Part shown: positions 15,762 through 24,122 of the stretch, one piece after another | Numbering within the stretch: the stretch's first letter is position 1 | Layout: every line of letters begins with the position of its first letter | NCBI GenBank assembly: GCA_031546985.1 | Contig: JAVBJN010000012.1 | Location: forward strand, 1-24,620 | DNA length: 24,620 bases | Direction of reading: 5' to 3' | DNA from: JAVBJN01 sp031546985 | GTDB taxonomy: Bacteria; Bacteroidota; Bacteroidia; Chitinophagales; Chitinophagaceae | The notes under the pieces: model-generated | The model's input: the letters and a program-made list of their open reading frames with translations, nothing else | Told to the model about the DNA's origin: nothing | Databases searched by the model: none | Made by a program: the position numbers and the translations under genes

Positions 15762-16561
15762 TGATTAAGAACCTTCAATCTACCGTCTCAGGCAATATCG
15801 AATATAGCATCACCGGTCAGGGCCCTGCCATTATTTGGCTGCATGGCTTTACCGAAAACCGGGAGATATGGGATCACCATATTGGCTTTATCGGCGATAC
15901 CTATACCCATATCAGCATTAACCTACCAGGCACGGGAGGTTCTGATCTGCCTGGTACCCCACTCACCATCGATACCCTGGCATTAAGTGTAAAAGCGGTA
16001 CTGGATGCAGAGCAGATCGGCACCTGCATTATTATTGGTCACTCTATGGGTGGCTACACTGCGCTTTCTTTTGCAGCGCAGTTCCCCGGCGTGTTGAACG
16101 GGTTTTGCCTGTACCACAGCAGCGCCTTTGCCGATAGTGAAGAAAAGAAAACCAACCGCCAGAAAGCGATTAACCTGATTCGCAACGAGGGTAAAGACGT
16201 ATTTGTAAAAGCGATGGTGCCCAACTTGTTTGCAGAAGCGTTTGTAGCTGCCAATCCCGAAGTGATTGCAGCAGTAACCCAGGAATCGCTAAAGGTTGCT
16301 GCCGCATCGCTCATTGCTTATTACGAAGCTATGATTAAAAGGCCCGAACGTACCCTGGTGCTGGAGCAGGCCACCTGCCCTATACAATTTATCATAGGTG
16401 GTAAAGATACTGCTGTGCCCTTTGAGCAAAGTATGCAGCAGGCACACTTACCCAATACCAGCTGGATTCACATTCTGGATGAGGCAGGACACATGGGTAT
16501 GTACGAAGCCAAAGATGCATGCGCCGTGTTCGTACGCGATTTTGTAGCATTCTGCTCATAA
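15761..16561 (+). CDS. Alpha/beta fold hydrolase
   Basis: A 266-residue cytoplasmic hydrolase with the complete serine-hydrolase triad: nucleophile Ser95 in the elbow GHSMGG (93-98), Asp216 in IIGGKDTAVP and His244 in DEAGHMGMYE. The oxyanion strand WLHGF is at 26-30. A four-helix cap region lies between about 120 and 200. Similar proteins range from esterases to the MenH-like and haloalkane-dehalogenase-like groups, so the substrate cannot be set from sequence. There is no signal peptide. The gene overlaps the preceding lnb stop codon by one base (TAATG), a strong sign of translational coupling, which may point to a role in lipid or acyl metabolism; that link is inference only. Confidence 0.9.
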   Translation: MIKNLQSTVSGNIEYSITGQGPAIIWLHGFTENREIWDHHIGFIGDTYTHISINLPGTGGSDLPGTPLTIDTLALSVKAVLDAEQIGTCIIIGHSMGGYTALSFAAQFPGVLNGFCLYHSSAFADSEEKKTNRQKAINLIRNEGKDVFVKAMVPNLFAEAFVAANPEVIAAVTQESLKVAAASLIAYYEAMIKRPERTLVLEQATCPIQFIIGGKDTAVPFEQSMQQAHLPNTSWIHILDEAGHMGMYEAKDACAVFVRDFVAFCS

Positions 16562-16581
16562 TAAATAATCGCCGATTAGTT

Positions 16582-16597
16582 CTGTTACACATAACAG
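16582..16597. promoter_or_regulatory. Inverted repeat between the hydrolase and PKD-protein genes
   Basis: CTGTTA-CACA-TAACAG, a perfect 6-4-6 dyad located 20 nt after the hydrolase stop and 63 nt before the next ATG. A T6 run occurs about 10 nt later. It may be an operator or a weak terminator. Confidence 0.35.
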
Positions 16598-16660
16598 TTC
16601 ACGCATTTTTTCGTTATTTTAATATAGGAATGGTTATTGCTCCCTCTGAAAATCGCGTAA

Positions 16661-18583
16661 ATGAAAAGACTGGTATTATTTTTAAGCTGCTTGTTGTTTA
16701 CACTGAATGCCTGGGCCACCCACAGTGCAGGCGGAGACATTTCGTACAAAGCTGTTTCTATTAGCAATGGTTCTATCCGTTATACCATAACATTAACCCT
16801 ATACCAGGACTGCATTAACGGAGAACCTGAAGCCATTGCCCAGGATAACCCGGCTATTATTACGATTTTCCCATTAGGTAGTATAGTACCGGTAATGGTT
16901 TCGAGCACCTCAGCTATTGTAACCGATATTGTGCCGCCCAATTTTCAGAACGAGTGTATTAACAACCCGCCCAAGACCTGCCTGAGAAGACAAATATTCC
17001 AATACACTTATGATGCGCCGGCCCAGCATAATGGTTTTATGATTGTGTACCAGCGCTGCTGCCGCAATGCAACCATCAACAATATCTCCAACCCCAGTAA
17101 TATTGGTACATCACTCGAAGCGGTAATCGGCCCTAATCAGGCGGCCCCTTCCAATATGAACAGCGCCAGCTTTGTTAAACTGCCGCCACAGATCATTTGT
17201 GTAAACAACCCATTTGTATACGACCACTCGGCGGTAGACCCCGACGGCGACAGCCTGGTGTACTCTTTTGGCCCGGCTTACAGAGGCGCAGACCCTACCG
17301 ACCCTAAACCCAACCAGGCGTCTAACCCACCTTACCCATTGGTACCTTATCGCCCGCCATTTACCCAAGCCAATCCAATGGGCGGTAATCCTATCATTCG
17401 CATCAACCCGCAAACCGGACTTATTACCGGCACACCCAATATCATGGGTATTTATGTGGTAACCGTTTATGTCCGGGAATACGACCGCGCCAGTAAAACG
17501 CTGAAAGGATATACCAAAAGGGAATTCCAGTTTAATGTAACCAACTGCTCCAAAGCCGTGGTAGCAGACATACCCATTTTATCGTCGGAGCCCAATACCT
17601 ATATCGTAAACTGCAAAAGCCTTTTTGTAAATTTTATAAATACCAGCACCGGTGGCTTCCGGTACAATTGGGATTTTGGCGACTTAACCTCTAATAGCGA
17701 TACTTCTAACTTATTTGAACCCTCTTACCAATACCCCGATACCGGCACCTATGTTGTAAAACTGGTGGTAAACCGTGGCAGCACCTGCCCCGATAGTATT
17801 GAAAGGTATGTAAAGGTATATCCCGGGTATGTGGCCAACTTCCTCGTTGATGGCGAATTTTGCCCGCAAAACGAGATTAAGTTTACCGATTCATCGTGGG
17901 CCAATTATGGTACGGTTAATTACTGGGACTGGAATTTCGACGATGGCGAGTTTAGCCAGGACGAAAACCCCACGCACTCATTTCCCAACCAAACCAAAGA
18001 TTTCCAGGTTACGCTCATCTCTGGCTCCAGCCTGGGCTGCCGCGATACGGTTACCAAACCATTGCGATTTACCAAAGTAGAACCCAATGCCGGAAAAGAT
18101 ACGGTGATTGTAAAAGATGTATTCCTCCAGCTGAACGGTAGGGGCGGCGTTAAATACAGTTGGACTCCTCCCAGCAAACTGAGTGATCCATTTGTGTACA
18201 ACCCTATTTTCGACTCCCGCGATACCGGCGTGTATACTTACATCATGCGTATTGTAACCGAAAACAATTGTGTGGGTTATGACACCATTACCATTACAGT
18301 GGCAGATAAACCTTACCTGCTTATGCCCAATGGCTTTACTCCCAATGGCGATGGTACCAACGATAGGTTTATGCCCAAATTTGCAGGGTATAAAATCAAT
18401 TTCTTCAGGGTGTATAACCGCTATGGCCAGCAGGTATTCTTTAGCAACAGCTACGAAAAAGGCTGGGATGGCACCTTCAAAGGCGAGCCTGCCGAACTAG
18501 GTACGTACTACTGGATGCTCGATGGTATAGACCTGAATATGAAGCGAACCATGATTAAAGGCGACGTAATTTTGTTCCGATAA
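16661..18583 (+). CDS. PKD-domain protein with T9SS type B (gliding-motility-associated) C-terminal domain
   Basis: A 640-residue secreted protein. The signal peptide (1-20) ends after AWA. An N-terminal region starting THSAGGDISYKAV is a beta-rich module common to Bacteroidota surface proteins. Two PKD-like Ig-fold domains follow, one at about 322-390 (WDFGDLTSNSDT...SYQYPDTGTYVVKLVV) and one at about 405-475 (WDWNFDDGEFSQDENPTHSF), then a third beta-sandwich-like stretch at 480-548. Residues 552-640 form the type B sorting domain: LLMPNGFTPNGDGTNDRF, the RVYNRYGQQVFFSN segment and a final GDVILFR. This predicts export by the type IX system and cell-surface attachment. No enzymatic domain is visible; adhesion is a reasonable but unproven role. 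It starts 99 bp after the hydrolase gene. Confidence 0.9.
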   Translation: MKRLVLFLSCLLFTLNAWATHSAGGDISYKAVSISNGSIRYTITLTLYQDCINGEPEAIAQDNPAIITIFPLGSIVPVMVSSTSAIVTDIVPPNFQNECINNPPKTCLRRQIFQYTYDAPAQHNGFMIVYQRCCRNATINNISNPSNIGTSLEAVIGPNQAAPSNMNSASFVKLPPQIICVNNPFVYDHSAVDPDGDSLVYSFGPAYRGADPTDPKPNQASNPPYPLVPYRPPFTQANPMGGNPIIRINPQTGLITGTPNIMGIYVVTVYVREYDRASKTLKGYTKREFQFNVTNCSKAVVADIPILSSEPNTYIVNCKSLFVNFINTSTGGFRYNWDFGDLTSNSDTSNLFEPSYQYPDTGTYVVKLVVNRGSTCPDSIERYVKVYPGYVANFLVDGEFCPQNEIKFTDSSWANYGTVNYWDWNFDDGEFSQDENPTHSFPNQTKDFQVTLISGSSLGCRDTVTKPLRFTKVEPNAGKDTVIVKDVFLQLNGRGGVKYSWTPPSKLSDPFVYNPIFDSRDTGVYTYIMRIVTENNCVGYDTITITVADKPYLLMPNGFTPNGDGTNDRFMPKFAGYKINFFRVYNRYGQQVFFSNSYEKGWDGTFKGEPAELGTYYWMLDGIDLNMKRTMIKGDVILFR

Positions 18584-18598
18584 TTTCTTATTTCCAAC

Positions 18599-19360
18599 AT
18601 GAACCGTATTGCTATTGTAACCGGAGCTACCTCCGGATTTGGCAAAGCTATTGCCGAAAACCTGGCCCAACAACACATTAACCTGGTTATCACAGGTCGC
18701 AGAAGCGAGCGCCTGCAGGAGATTAAAACCCTATTGCAGGAGCAGTATGGTATTGAGGTGTATACTGCCTGCTTCGATATTCGTAACAATGCCGAAGTAG
18801 TTGCGCAACTGGGCCCTATTGTAAACCAACTCAAAAAAATAGACATCCTGGTAAACAACGCAGGCCTGGCTTTAGGCATGGAAGACTTTCTGAATGCGGA
18901 TGTAAACGATTGGGATACCATGCTGGACACCAACGTAAAAGGCATGTGGTATGTAACCAAACTGGTGGCTCCTCTAATGACGCAGACCCAGCATGGCCAT
19001 ATCATTAATATTGGCTCTACTGCAGCCAAGTCGGTGTACAAAAACGGTAATGCTTATTGCGCTTCCAAACACGCGGTAGATGCGCTCTCCCACGCCATGC
19101 GTATAGATCTGCTGCCTTATGGCATTAAAGTAACGGCCATTCATCCCGGTGCGGCGGAAACCGAGTTTTCGAAAGTGCGCTTCAAAGGCGATGAAACCAA
19201 GGCAGAAAGAGTGTATGATGGATTTACCCCCCTGTATGCTGCAGATATTGCCAATGTGGTAAGCTATTGTGTAAACCTGCCTGCCAATGTGTGCATCAAT
19301 GACCTTACTGTAACCTGCCTGGCCCAGGCCGATGCCCAACACATTCATAAAAAACTATAA
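18599..19360 (+). CDS. SDR family NAD(P)-dependent oxidoreductase (YdfG-like)
   Basis: A 253-residue classical short-chain dehydrogenase/reductase. The nucleotide-binding TGATSGFG motif is at 8-15, with Arg34/Arg35 (TGRRSERL) after the second strand favouring NADP(H). NNAG is at 86-89, and the catalytic set is Asn112, Ser140, Tyr153 and Lys157 (YCASK). The HPGAAETEFS segment after strand six is typical of the YdfG/3-hydroxy acid dehydrogenase subgroup, which oxidises serine, allo-threonine and 3-hydroxy acids; the actual substrate is not certain. The ATG lies 15 bp after the PKD gene stop, so co-transcription is likely even though the two functions do not obviously connect. Confidence 0.92.
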   Translation: MNRIAIVTGATSGFGKAIAENLAQQHINLVITGRRSERLQEIKTLLQEQYGIEVYTACFDIRNNAEVVAQLGPIVNQLKKIDILVNNAGLALGMEDFLNADVNDWDTMLDTNVKGMWYVTKLVAPLMTQTQHGHIINIGSTAAKSVYKNGNAYCASKHAVDALSHAMRIDLLPYGIKVTAIHPGAAETEFSKVRFKGDETKAERVYDGFTPLYAADIANVVSYCVNLPANVCINDLTVTCLAQADAQHIHKKL

Positions 19361-19377
19361 CTTATATACATCCCACA

Positions 19378-19385
19378 TATATTTG
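19378..19385 (+). promoter_or_regulatory. Candidate -7 promoter box before the small secreted protein gene
   Basis: TATATTTG matches TAnnTTTG and touches an in-frame ATG at 19386. Initiation about 4 nt later would exclude that ATG and leave ATG 19404 as the usable start. No -33 TTG is seen at normal spacing. Confidence 0.4.
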
Positions 19386-19403
19386 ATGCAGAAAACCACC
19401 AGC

Positions 19404-19898
19404 ATGAAACGTATCGCCCTGTTTTTATGGTACTTGTGTATAACAGCCGTAGCCTATGGGCAGCCGGAAGCAGAAACTTGTACCCACCCACAGGTATTGC
19501 AACAGGCCGATTCCATCATCAGCAACTACCATGCGCAGGGATTTCGTACTTATAAAAGAGGAGCCGTTAAAATGGAACGGAACACCGAGTTTCCTATCCT
19601 GCTGAACCTGGAAAGAGGAAAATGGTATGCGATGGGGTTTGTGGGCCAGCCCGATGCGCAAACGGTGCGGTTCGACTTAATGAACTCGGTAGAGTATTCT
19701 TTTGCCAGAGATATTGTGCGCAAGCAAAGAGATAAAACCAATGAAACCCATTTTGAGTTTATAGCGCCTGAGTCGGACCGGTATCTCATTTATTTCTCTC
19801 AGAAAACCAAAGAGAAAAACCCCTGCGGGTATTTTTTTATCATGATCAAAGACATGGGCGATCAAAAAAATTATAAGATTCCCGAAAAAAATTACTAG
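19404..19898 (+). CDS. Hypothetical small secreted protein
   Basis: A 164-residue protein that I do not recognise. A clean signal peptide begins MKRIALFLWYLCITAVAYGQ and is probably cut before or after Gln20. The mature part starts with a helical segment containing one Cys (ETCTHPQVLQQADSIISNYH) and continues as alternating beta strands (FPILLNLERGKWYAMGFV, VRFDLMN, HFEFIAPESDRYLIYFS, CGYFFIMIKDM). The order of strands, with a f-x-P-x-S-x-x-Y-x-I-x-F pattern, resembles pre-peptidase C-terminal (PPC)-like beta sandwiches; this is only an impression. The open frame extends upstream to 19332 inside the SDR gene, but ATG 19404 gives the signal peptide at the N-terminus and suits the promoter box at 19378-19385; ATG 19386 is the alternative. 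A terminator follows. Confidence 0.7.
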   Translation: MKRIALFLWYLCITAVAYGQPEAETCTHPQVLQQADSIISNYHAQGFRTYKRGAVKMERNTEFPILLNLERGKWYAMGFVGQPDAQTVRFDLMNSVEYSFARDIVRKQRDKTNETHFEFIAPESDRYLIYFSQKTKEKNPCGYFFIMIKDMGDQKNYKIPEKNY

Positions 19899-19922
19899 TT
19901 TAACGCTTTCCATACCATACCA

Positions 19923-19970
19923 CAATGAATGAAAAGCCCTGACGTATTTACGCCAGGGATTCATTTTTTT
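19923..19970. terminator. Intrinsic terminator (small secreted protein / beta-CASP RNase)
   Basis: Stem CCCTG (19937-19941) with CAGGG (19954-19958), inner CG/CG pairs around a short loop, and outer AATGAAT/ATTCATT pairing past an unpaired GAAAAG. T7 follows on the plus strand. The minus strand has a shorter T-run, so it may also serve the convergent gene. Confidence 0.75.
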
Positions 19971-19995
19971 AGGGGGTACCGTATTTTATAAGCAC

Positions 19996-21402
19996 TTATA
20001 CACCTAATCCTATTTCCTGGTGCAGGTGCGGAATTTCCACATCAAGAAATCCTTTGCGGATAAGCCGGTTTCTGAAACCTTGTTGCTCATCATACTCTCC
20101 ATGCACTAAAAACAGTTTTCGTACATCACGAGGCTCCTGGCAGGCCAGGTATTGGCTCAGGTCTTCGTAATCGCCATGCGCACTCATACTCCGCAGTTCT
20201 TCTACTTCGGCCTTTACCTCGTAATCGTCGCCAAAAATGCGCACATTCTTTTCACCTGCGGCCAGTTTGGCGCCCAATGTGCTGGGTTCGCAGAAACCAA
20301 CAATAAGAATGGTATTGCGTGCATCGTGAATATTGTTGGCAATATGGTGTTTAATACGCCCTGCTTCTGCCATGCCCGAAGCCGAAATAATTACACAAGG
20401 TTCTTTGCTGAAGTTGAGGCGTTTGGAATCTTCCACATCCTCAATCATAGTAAGCCCATTGAACATAAACGGATCGCTGTCTTTGCGCATCAATTCCTGC
20501 ACGGTTTTATTAAAACACTCCGGATGCGATTTTACCACCTGGGTGGTTTTTAAAGACAGCGGACTATCTACATAATATTTTACAGCGGGCAGCCTTCTTT
20601 CCAGCTCCAGCCGGTTAAGGGCAAACAGCAACTCCTGGGTACGGCCCACACTGAATGCGGGGATAAGCAACTTGCCGCCTTTCTCCAGACAGGTGCGCTG
20701 TATCTGGTCTCTTAGCCTATCGGCAGTAGATACATTGGCATCGTGCATCGAATTGCCGTAGGTCGACTCCAGTATAATAAAATCGGCTTGCGGAAACTCC
20801 TGCGGCGATTTAAGAATTACATCGCGGTAGCGACCTACATCGCCGCTGAAATGAATTTTAACGGTTTTGCCATTTTCTTTTACCTGTAGGTTTACCGACG
20901 CGCTACCAATAATATGGCCGGCATCTGTAAACATGACCGATACATCATCATCAATTTTGAGGTTCTCGTTATAAGGCACCGCCGTTAACATAGGAAAAAC
21001 CTTGCGGGCATCTTCGATGGTATAAAACGGTTCAATGGCGGGTTTGTCGCTTTCTGCCCTGCGCTTGTTAATAAACTTAGCATCGTTTTCCTGGATAAAA
21101 GCCGAATCGGCCAGCAACACTTCGGTAAGGTCGCGCGTGGCCTCGGTACAAAATATTTTTCCGGTATAGCCCTGTTTCACCAAACGCGGCAGCAGGCCGG
21201 AGTGGTCTATATGGGCATGCGACAGGATCACATGTGTAATTTCTGAAGGTTCAAACCCGAATTCGGCATTCAGTTCGTCGGTTTCGCCACCGAGCCCCTG
21301 GAACATGCCGCAGTCGAGCAGAATTTTTTTGCCGTTATTTATGTGAATAATGTGTTTGGAGCCGGTTACTGTACGAGCGGCGCCGTGAAAGGAAATCTTC
21401 AT
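19996..21402 (-). CDS. MBL-fold beta-CASP ribonuclease (YSH1/CPSF73-like)
   Basis: A 468-residue cytoplasmic metallo-beta-lactamase nuclease. Zinc ligands are seen in SHAHIDHSG (His62, His64, Asp66, His67), DAGHIIGSA near 160 and HFSGDVGR near 184. The inserted beta-CASP domain carries ESTYGNSMH, the long IPAFSVGRTQELL helix start and ISASGMAEAGRIKHH, and the protein ends with the RMBL segment EELRSMSAHGDYEDL and FLVHGE, holding the last ligands. The whole layout is that of the CPSF73/YSH1-like group, without the archaeal KH domains. The expected activity is endo- and/or 5'-exonucleolytic RNA cleavage; targets are not known. The gene is divergent from the downstream lipoprotein gene with 185 bp between. 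Confidence 0.92.
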   Translation of the reverse strand: MKISFHGAARTVTGSKHIIHINNGKKILLDCGMFQGLGGETDELNAEFGFEPSEITHVILSHAHIDHSGLLPRLVKQGYTGKIFCTEATRDLTEVLLADSAFIQENDAKFINKRRAESDKPAIEPFYTIEDARKVFPMLTAVPYNENLKIDDDVSVMFTDAGHIIGSASVNLQVKENGKTVKIHFSGDVGRYRDVILKSPQEFPQADFIILESTYGNSMHDANVSTADRLRDQIQRTCLEKGGKLLIPAFSVGRTQELLFALNRLELERRLPAVKYYVDSPLSLKTTQVVKSHPECFNKTVQELMRKDSDPFMFNGLTMIEDVEDSKRLNFSKEPCVIISASGMAEAGRIKHHIANNIHDARNTILIVGFCEPSTLGAKLAAGEKNVRIFGDDYEVKAEVEELRSMSAHGDYEDLSQYLACQEPRDVRKLFLVHGEYDEQQGFRNRLIRKGFLDVEIPHLHQEIGLGV

Positions 21403-21587
21403 AAGCCATTCATTATTTTATCCTGAGAATCAATGCATCCGCTCCAGAGCGAAGCGATAAAAGAGGTACCCAGGGTTGACATACTGAATTTACAAAAAGC
21501 ATTGCAACATTTTGTTAAAGCTTAGTGAAGGTGCTTATATTGTATTTTATGGAATAATAATTATCTTAGTTTAAATTTTGTGTTACT

Positions 21588-22601
21588 ATGCTGAAAACCA
21601 AAGCAGTTACTGGTGTGCTGATGGCCTCCGCTCTGACACTTACATTTCTCGGATGTAAGAAATACGAAGAGCCAGATGTGATAAACCGGTTAACTTCTCC
21701 ATATACTTTGTTTTTAGGTACCGATCAGGGCATTATTCTTAATACCAACGACGGAGATAACTACCGCTCTTATTTCTCTGCAGACGGTTCTTTTGTAAGA
21801 AACCTGCTGGTGGCAGACACGAACCTGATTGCTATTAAGCAAAACCTGTATGTAAGCACAAACGACGGAACTTCTTTTAACCTCAAGTTTCCGATGGCAG
21901 GTGTAGCAGCCTCCGTTTCGCCCAACTACTTTAACATCATCAAGAAAAGTAAAAGCCATAAACGTACATACCTGAGCACTTTTGGTGACAGAGGTATTTA
22001 TTATTCCGAAGACAATGGTTTAACCTGGAGACCGGATCTGGAATGGACCACCGCGGTACCTACCCTTACCCTGACCCTGGCCGAAACCCAGAACGGGTTT
22101 ATGTACACCAATACCACAAACAATATTTACATCCGTAAAAATGCCGGCGACAAATGGGCTCCTGTTGGAAAATTTGGGCTGCCCAATGCACTGGCATGGT
22201 TCCTTACCGGGTATAACAACGATATTCAGGCATTTGACCCTACCGGCACCAATGGTATCTGGTACAGCACCAACGATGGTGGCAACTTTGCACAGGTTCC
22301 CAACTCTCAAAACATCAGAATCTTAAGTGTGCAGCAGGTAGCTCCTGATTTCAGTTTCGTAGGCACCGACTCTATGGGTGTGTACAAACTGAAAAACAAC
22401 GCGCTTATACCAAGCGGCGCAGGCATTCCTACCAATGCACAGGTATATAACTTCATCAGCAAATACCAGACTTTTAAAGCAGGTAATGTAAACCACCATA
22501 TTTATGCGGTAACCAGCATGGGTCTGTTCCGTTTAGATACCAGCGACCAGGGCGAAAGCTGGGTTAAGGTTAAAAATGGTTTCTTTACTGCGGGAAGCTA
22601 A
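21588..22601 (+). CDS. Lipoprotein with Asp-box (BNR-like) beta-propeller repeats
   Basis: A 337-residue lipoprotein: the signal sequence ends TFLGC, with Cys23 the lipidation site followed by KKYEEP. The mature protein consists of repeated four-stranded units of about 45 residues. Asp-box-type turns are visible in YYSEDNGLTW, IRKNAGDKW, WYSTNDGGNF and LDTSDQGESW, each after a G-I/L-Y/F-x strand. The arrangement resembles sialidase/Ycf48-type propellers, but no sialidase catalytic residues or Arg triad can be recognised, so it is more likely a binding or scaffold protein on the cell surface. No neighbour suggests a ligand. Near-consensus -7 boxes (TATCTTAG at 21562 and TAAATTTT at 21572) precede it. 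A strong terminator follows. Confidence 0.78.
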   Translation: MLKTKAVTGVLMASALTLTFLGCKKYEEPDVINRLTSPYTLFLGTDQGIILNTNDGDNYRSYFSADGSFVRNLLVADTNLIAIKQNLYVSTNDGTSFNLKFPMAGVAASVSPNYFNIIKKSKSHKRTYLSTFGDRGIYYSEDNGLTWRPDLEWTTAVPTLTLTLAETQNGFMYTNTTNNIYIRKNAGDKWAPVGKFGLPNALAWFLTGYNNDIQAFDPTGTNGIWYSTNDGGNFAQVPNSQNIRILSVQQVAPDFSFVGTDSMGVYKLKNNALIPSGAGIPTNAQVYNFISKYQTFKAGNVNHHIYAVTSMGLFRLDTSDQGESWVKVKNGFFTAGS

Positions 22602-22623
22602 TACTACAAAGCATTTTAATACA

Positions 22624-22660
22624 AAAGCGGGGTTCCAATCGGAACCCCGCTTTCTTTTTA
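22624..22660. terminator. Bidirectional intrinsic terminator (propeller lipoprotein / lysA)
   Basis: Perfect 13-bp GC-rich stem AAAGCGGGGTTCC (22624-22636) and its complement (22641-22653) around the tetraloop AATC. T-rich tracts lie on both strands. Confidence 0.93.
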
Positions 22661-22671
22661 TGTGTATAGAC

Positions 22672-23895
22672 CTATAATACTTCGATCTGGTTGCGCAGCA
22701 GATCCTGGAATTCATCGCGCTTGCGGATGAGGTGGGCTTTGCCGCCTTTTATCATTACCTCGGCAGGTTTCAATCTCGAATTAAAGTTCGAAGACATTTC
22801 AAAACCATAGGCTCCGGCGTTGTAAAAACACAGAATATCGCCTTCGCGCACTTCGTTCAGCTTACGATCCCATGCAAAAGTGTCGGTTTCGCAAATATTG
22901 CCTACTACTGTGTAAATACGCTCCGGCCCTTTGGGGTTGGTGATATTGCGAATCATGTGGTACGCATCGTAAAACATAGGGCGAATAAGGTGGTTGAAGC
23001 CCGAGTTTACCCCTACAAAAACCGTAGCAGTAGTTTGTTTCACCACATTGGTTTGCACCAGGAAATAACCGCTCTGGCTTACCATAAACTTACCCGGCTC
23101 AAACCACAATTGCAGTTTGGGATTGTATTGTTTGGCAAATGCATTGAAGCTCTCGCCCAGGCGTGCACCCAGCTCTTCGATATTGGTTTCGGGATCTTCG
23201 TTTTTGTACGCCACTTTAAATCCGCTGCCCAGGTCAATAAACTCCAGGTTGGGAAAATGCTCGGCCAGTTCGTACAAAATTTCTACGCCACGCAAAAACA
23301 CATCGGGGTCTACAATTTCAGAACCGGTGTGCATATGCAAGCCTTTTACCCTTACGCCAGTAGATTTTACCACACGCTCAATGTGGCGCAGCTGGTGAAT
23401 GGAAATACCAAATTTGCTATCGATGTGCCCGGTAGAGATCTTGTAATTGCCACCCGCCATAATATGCGGATTTACCCGGATACAGATAGGATAGCTGTTT
23501 CCAAACAGGTTACCAAATTGCTCCAGGATAGAAATGTTGTCGATATTGATATTTACACCAAATTCTTTGGCTTCAATAATCTCATCGATGGCCACACAAT
23601 TAGGTGTAAAAATAATGTCCTGCGGCTTAAAGCCTGCTTTGAGACCCAGCTTCACTTCTCCGATAGACACCGTATCGAGCCCGCCGCCAATAGAGCGAAT
23701 GAGCTTGAGCACATTAATATTGGTGAGTGCTTTACAAGCGTAAAAGAACCTTGCGTTTACACCTTTGAAGGCATTGGTAAGCCTTTCGTATTGTTTTTCG
23801 ATTTTCTCAGCGTGGTATACATATAAAGGAGTTCCGAATTCTTCGGCCAGTTTTTGCAATTTATCGCCACTTAATAAGTCTTTGCCGCGTTGCAT
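22672..23895 (-). CDS. lysA: Diaminopimelate decarboxylase
   Basis: A 407-residue PLP enzyme converting meso-diaminopimelate to L-lysine, the last step of lysine synthesis. The alanine-racemase-type barrel carries the Schiff-base Lys in FFYACKALTN (Lys55 from the chosen start), GGGLDTVSIGEVKLGL, HMHTGSE, the phosphate-binding DLGSGFKVAY and FEPGKF. The C-terminal domain has GNICETDTFAWDR, with the Cys that completes the partner active site in the dimer, and YNAGAYGFEMSSNFN. The HTGSE, GSGFK and EPGK variants replace the more common HIGSQ, GGGxG and EPGR; as far as I recall this is normal for Bacteroidota LysA. I chose ATG 23895 over the in-frame ATG 23943, because family members start close to the LSGDKLQKLAEEFGTPLYVY region. 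Confidence 0.95.
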   Translation of the reverse strand: MQRGKDLLSGDKLQKLAEEFGTPLYVYHAEKIEKQYERLTNAFKGVNARFFYACKALTNINVLKLIRSIGGGLDTVSIGEVKLGLKAGFKPQDIIFTPNCVAIDEIIEAKEFGVNINIDNISILEQFGNLFGNSYPICIRVNPHIMAGGNYKISTGHIDSKFGISIHQLRHIERVVKSTGVRVKGLHMHTGSEIVDPDVFLRGVEILYELAEHFPNLEFIDLGSGFKVAYKNEDPETNIEELGARLGESFNAFAKQYNPKLQLWFEPGKFMVSQSGYFLVQTNVVKQTTATVFVGVNSGFNHLIRPMFYDAYHMIRNITNPKGPERIYTVVGNICETDTFAWDRKLNEVREGDILCFYNAGAYGFEMSSNFNSRLKPAEVMIKGGKAHLIRKRDEFQDLLRNQIEVL

Positions 23896-24122
23896 GTTGG
23901 GTATTTGATGGTAAAAGTAAAATAAAGGGTGGCAAAGTTTCATAAAGAAACCTTGTAATCAAAATCAACACATATATGTTTTGATTTTTATCTGGGAGGG
24001 GTATTTTTTAGTCGGTGCACCTACACCCTACACAACATGACCCTGGCGGGCCTTAATCTTCGAAGAGAAGCGTTTTTTGCTATGTTGTTGTGCAATCATT
24101 AATAGTCAGAGGGCGCAAATAT
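23896..24122. other. Intergenic region upstream of lysA with a 28-bp palindrome
   Basis: About 230 bp without a credible gene. The main structure is a nearly perfect 28-bp palindrome at 23961-23988, whose arms begin AAAATCAA and end TTGATTTT, with one mismatched pair (23969/23980). It lies 66 bp upstream of lysA and 134 bp downstream of the S4 gene. GGTGCACC (24014-24021) is a smaller palindrome. Confidence 0.6.

Noticed and set aside
21476..21481. E. coli-type -35 hexamer TTGACA upstream of the propeller lipoprotein gene
   Set aside because: Bacteroidota primary sigma factors use TTG/TAnnTTTG elements; no partner box is found at suitable spacing.
22732..23826. 364-residue open frame antisense to lysA
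   Set aside because: A mirror frame of a well-conserved decarboxylase, with no domain and no start signals.
22672..23895. LysA motif changes (HTGSE, GSGFK, EPGK) as evidence of altered specificity
   Set aside because: As far as I recall, these variants are general in Bacteroidota diaminopimelate decarboxylases, and all other catalytic motifs are intact.
23896..23943. 16-residue N-terminal extension of LysA
   Set aside because: Not typical of the family; ATG 23895 places the conserved N-terminal segment at the expected distance.
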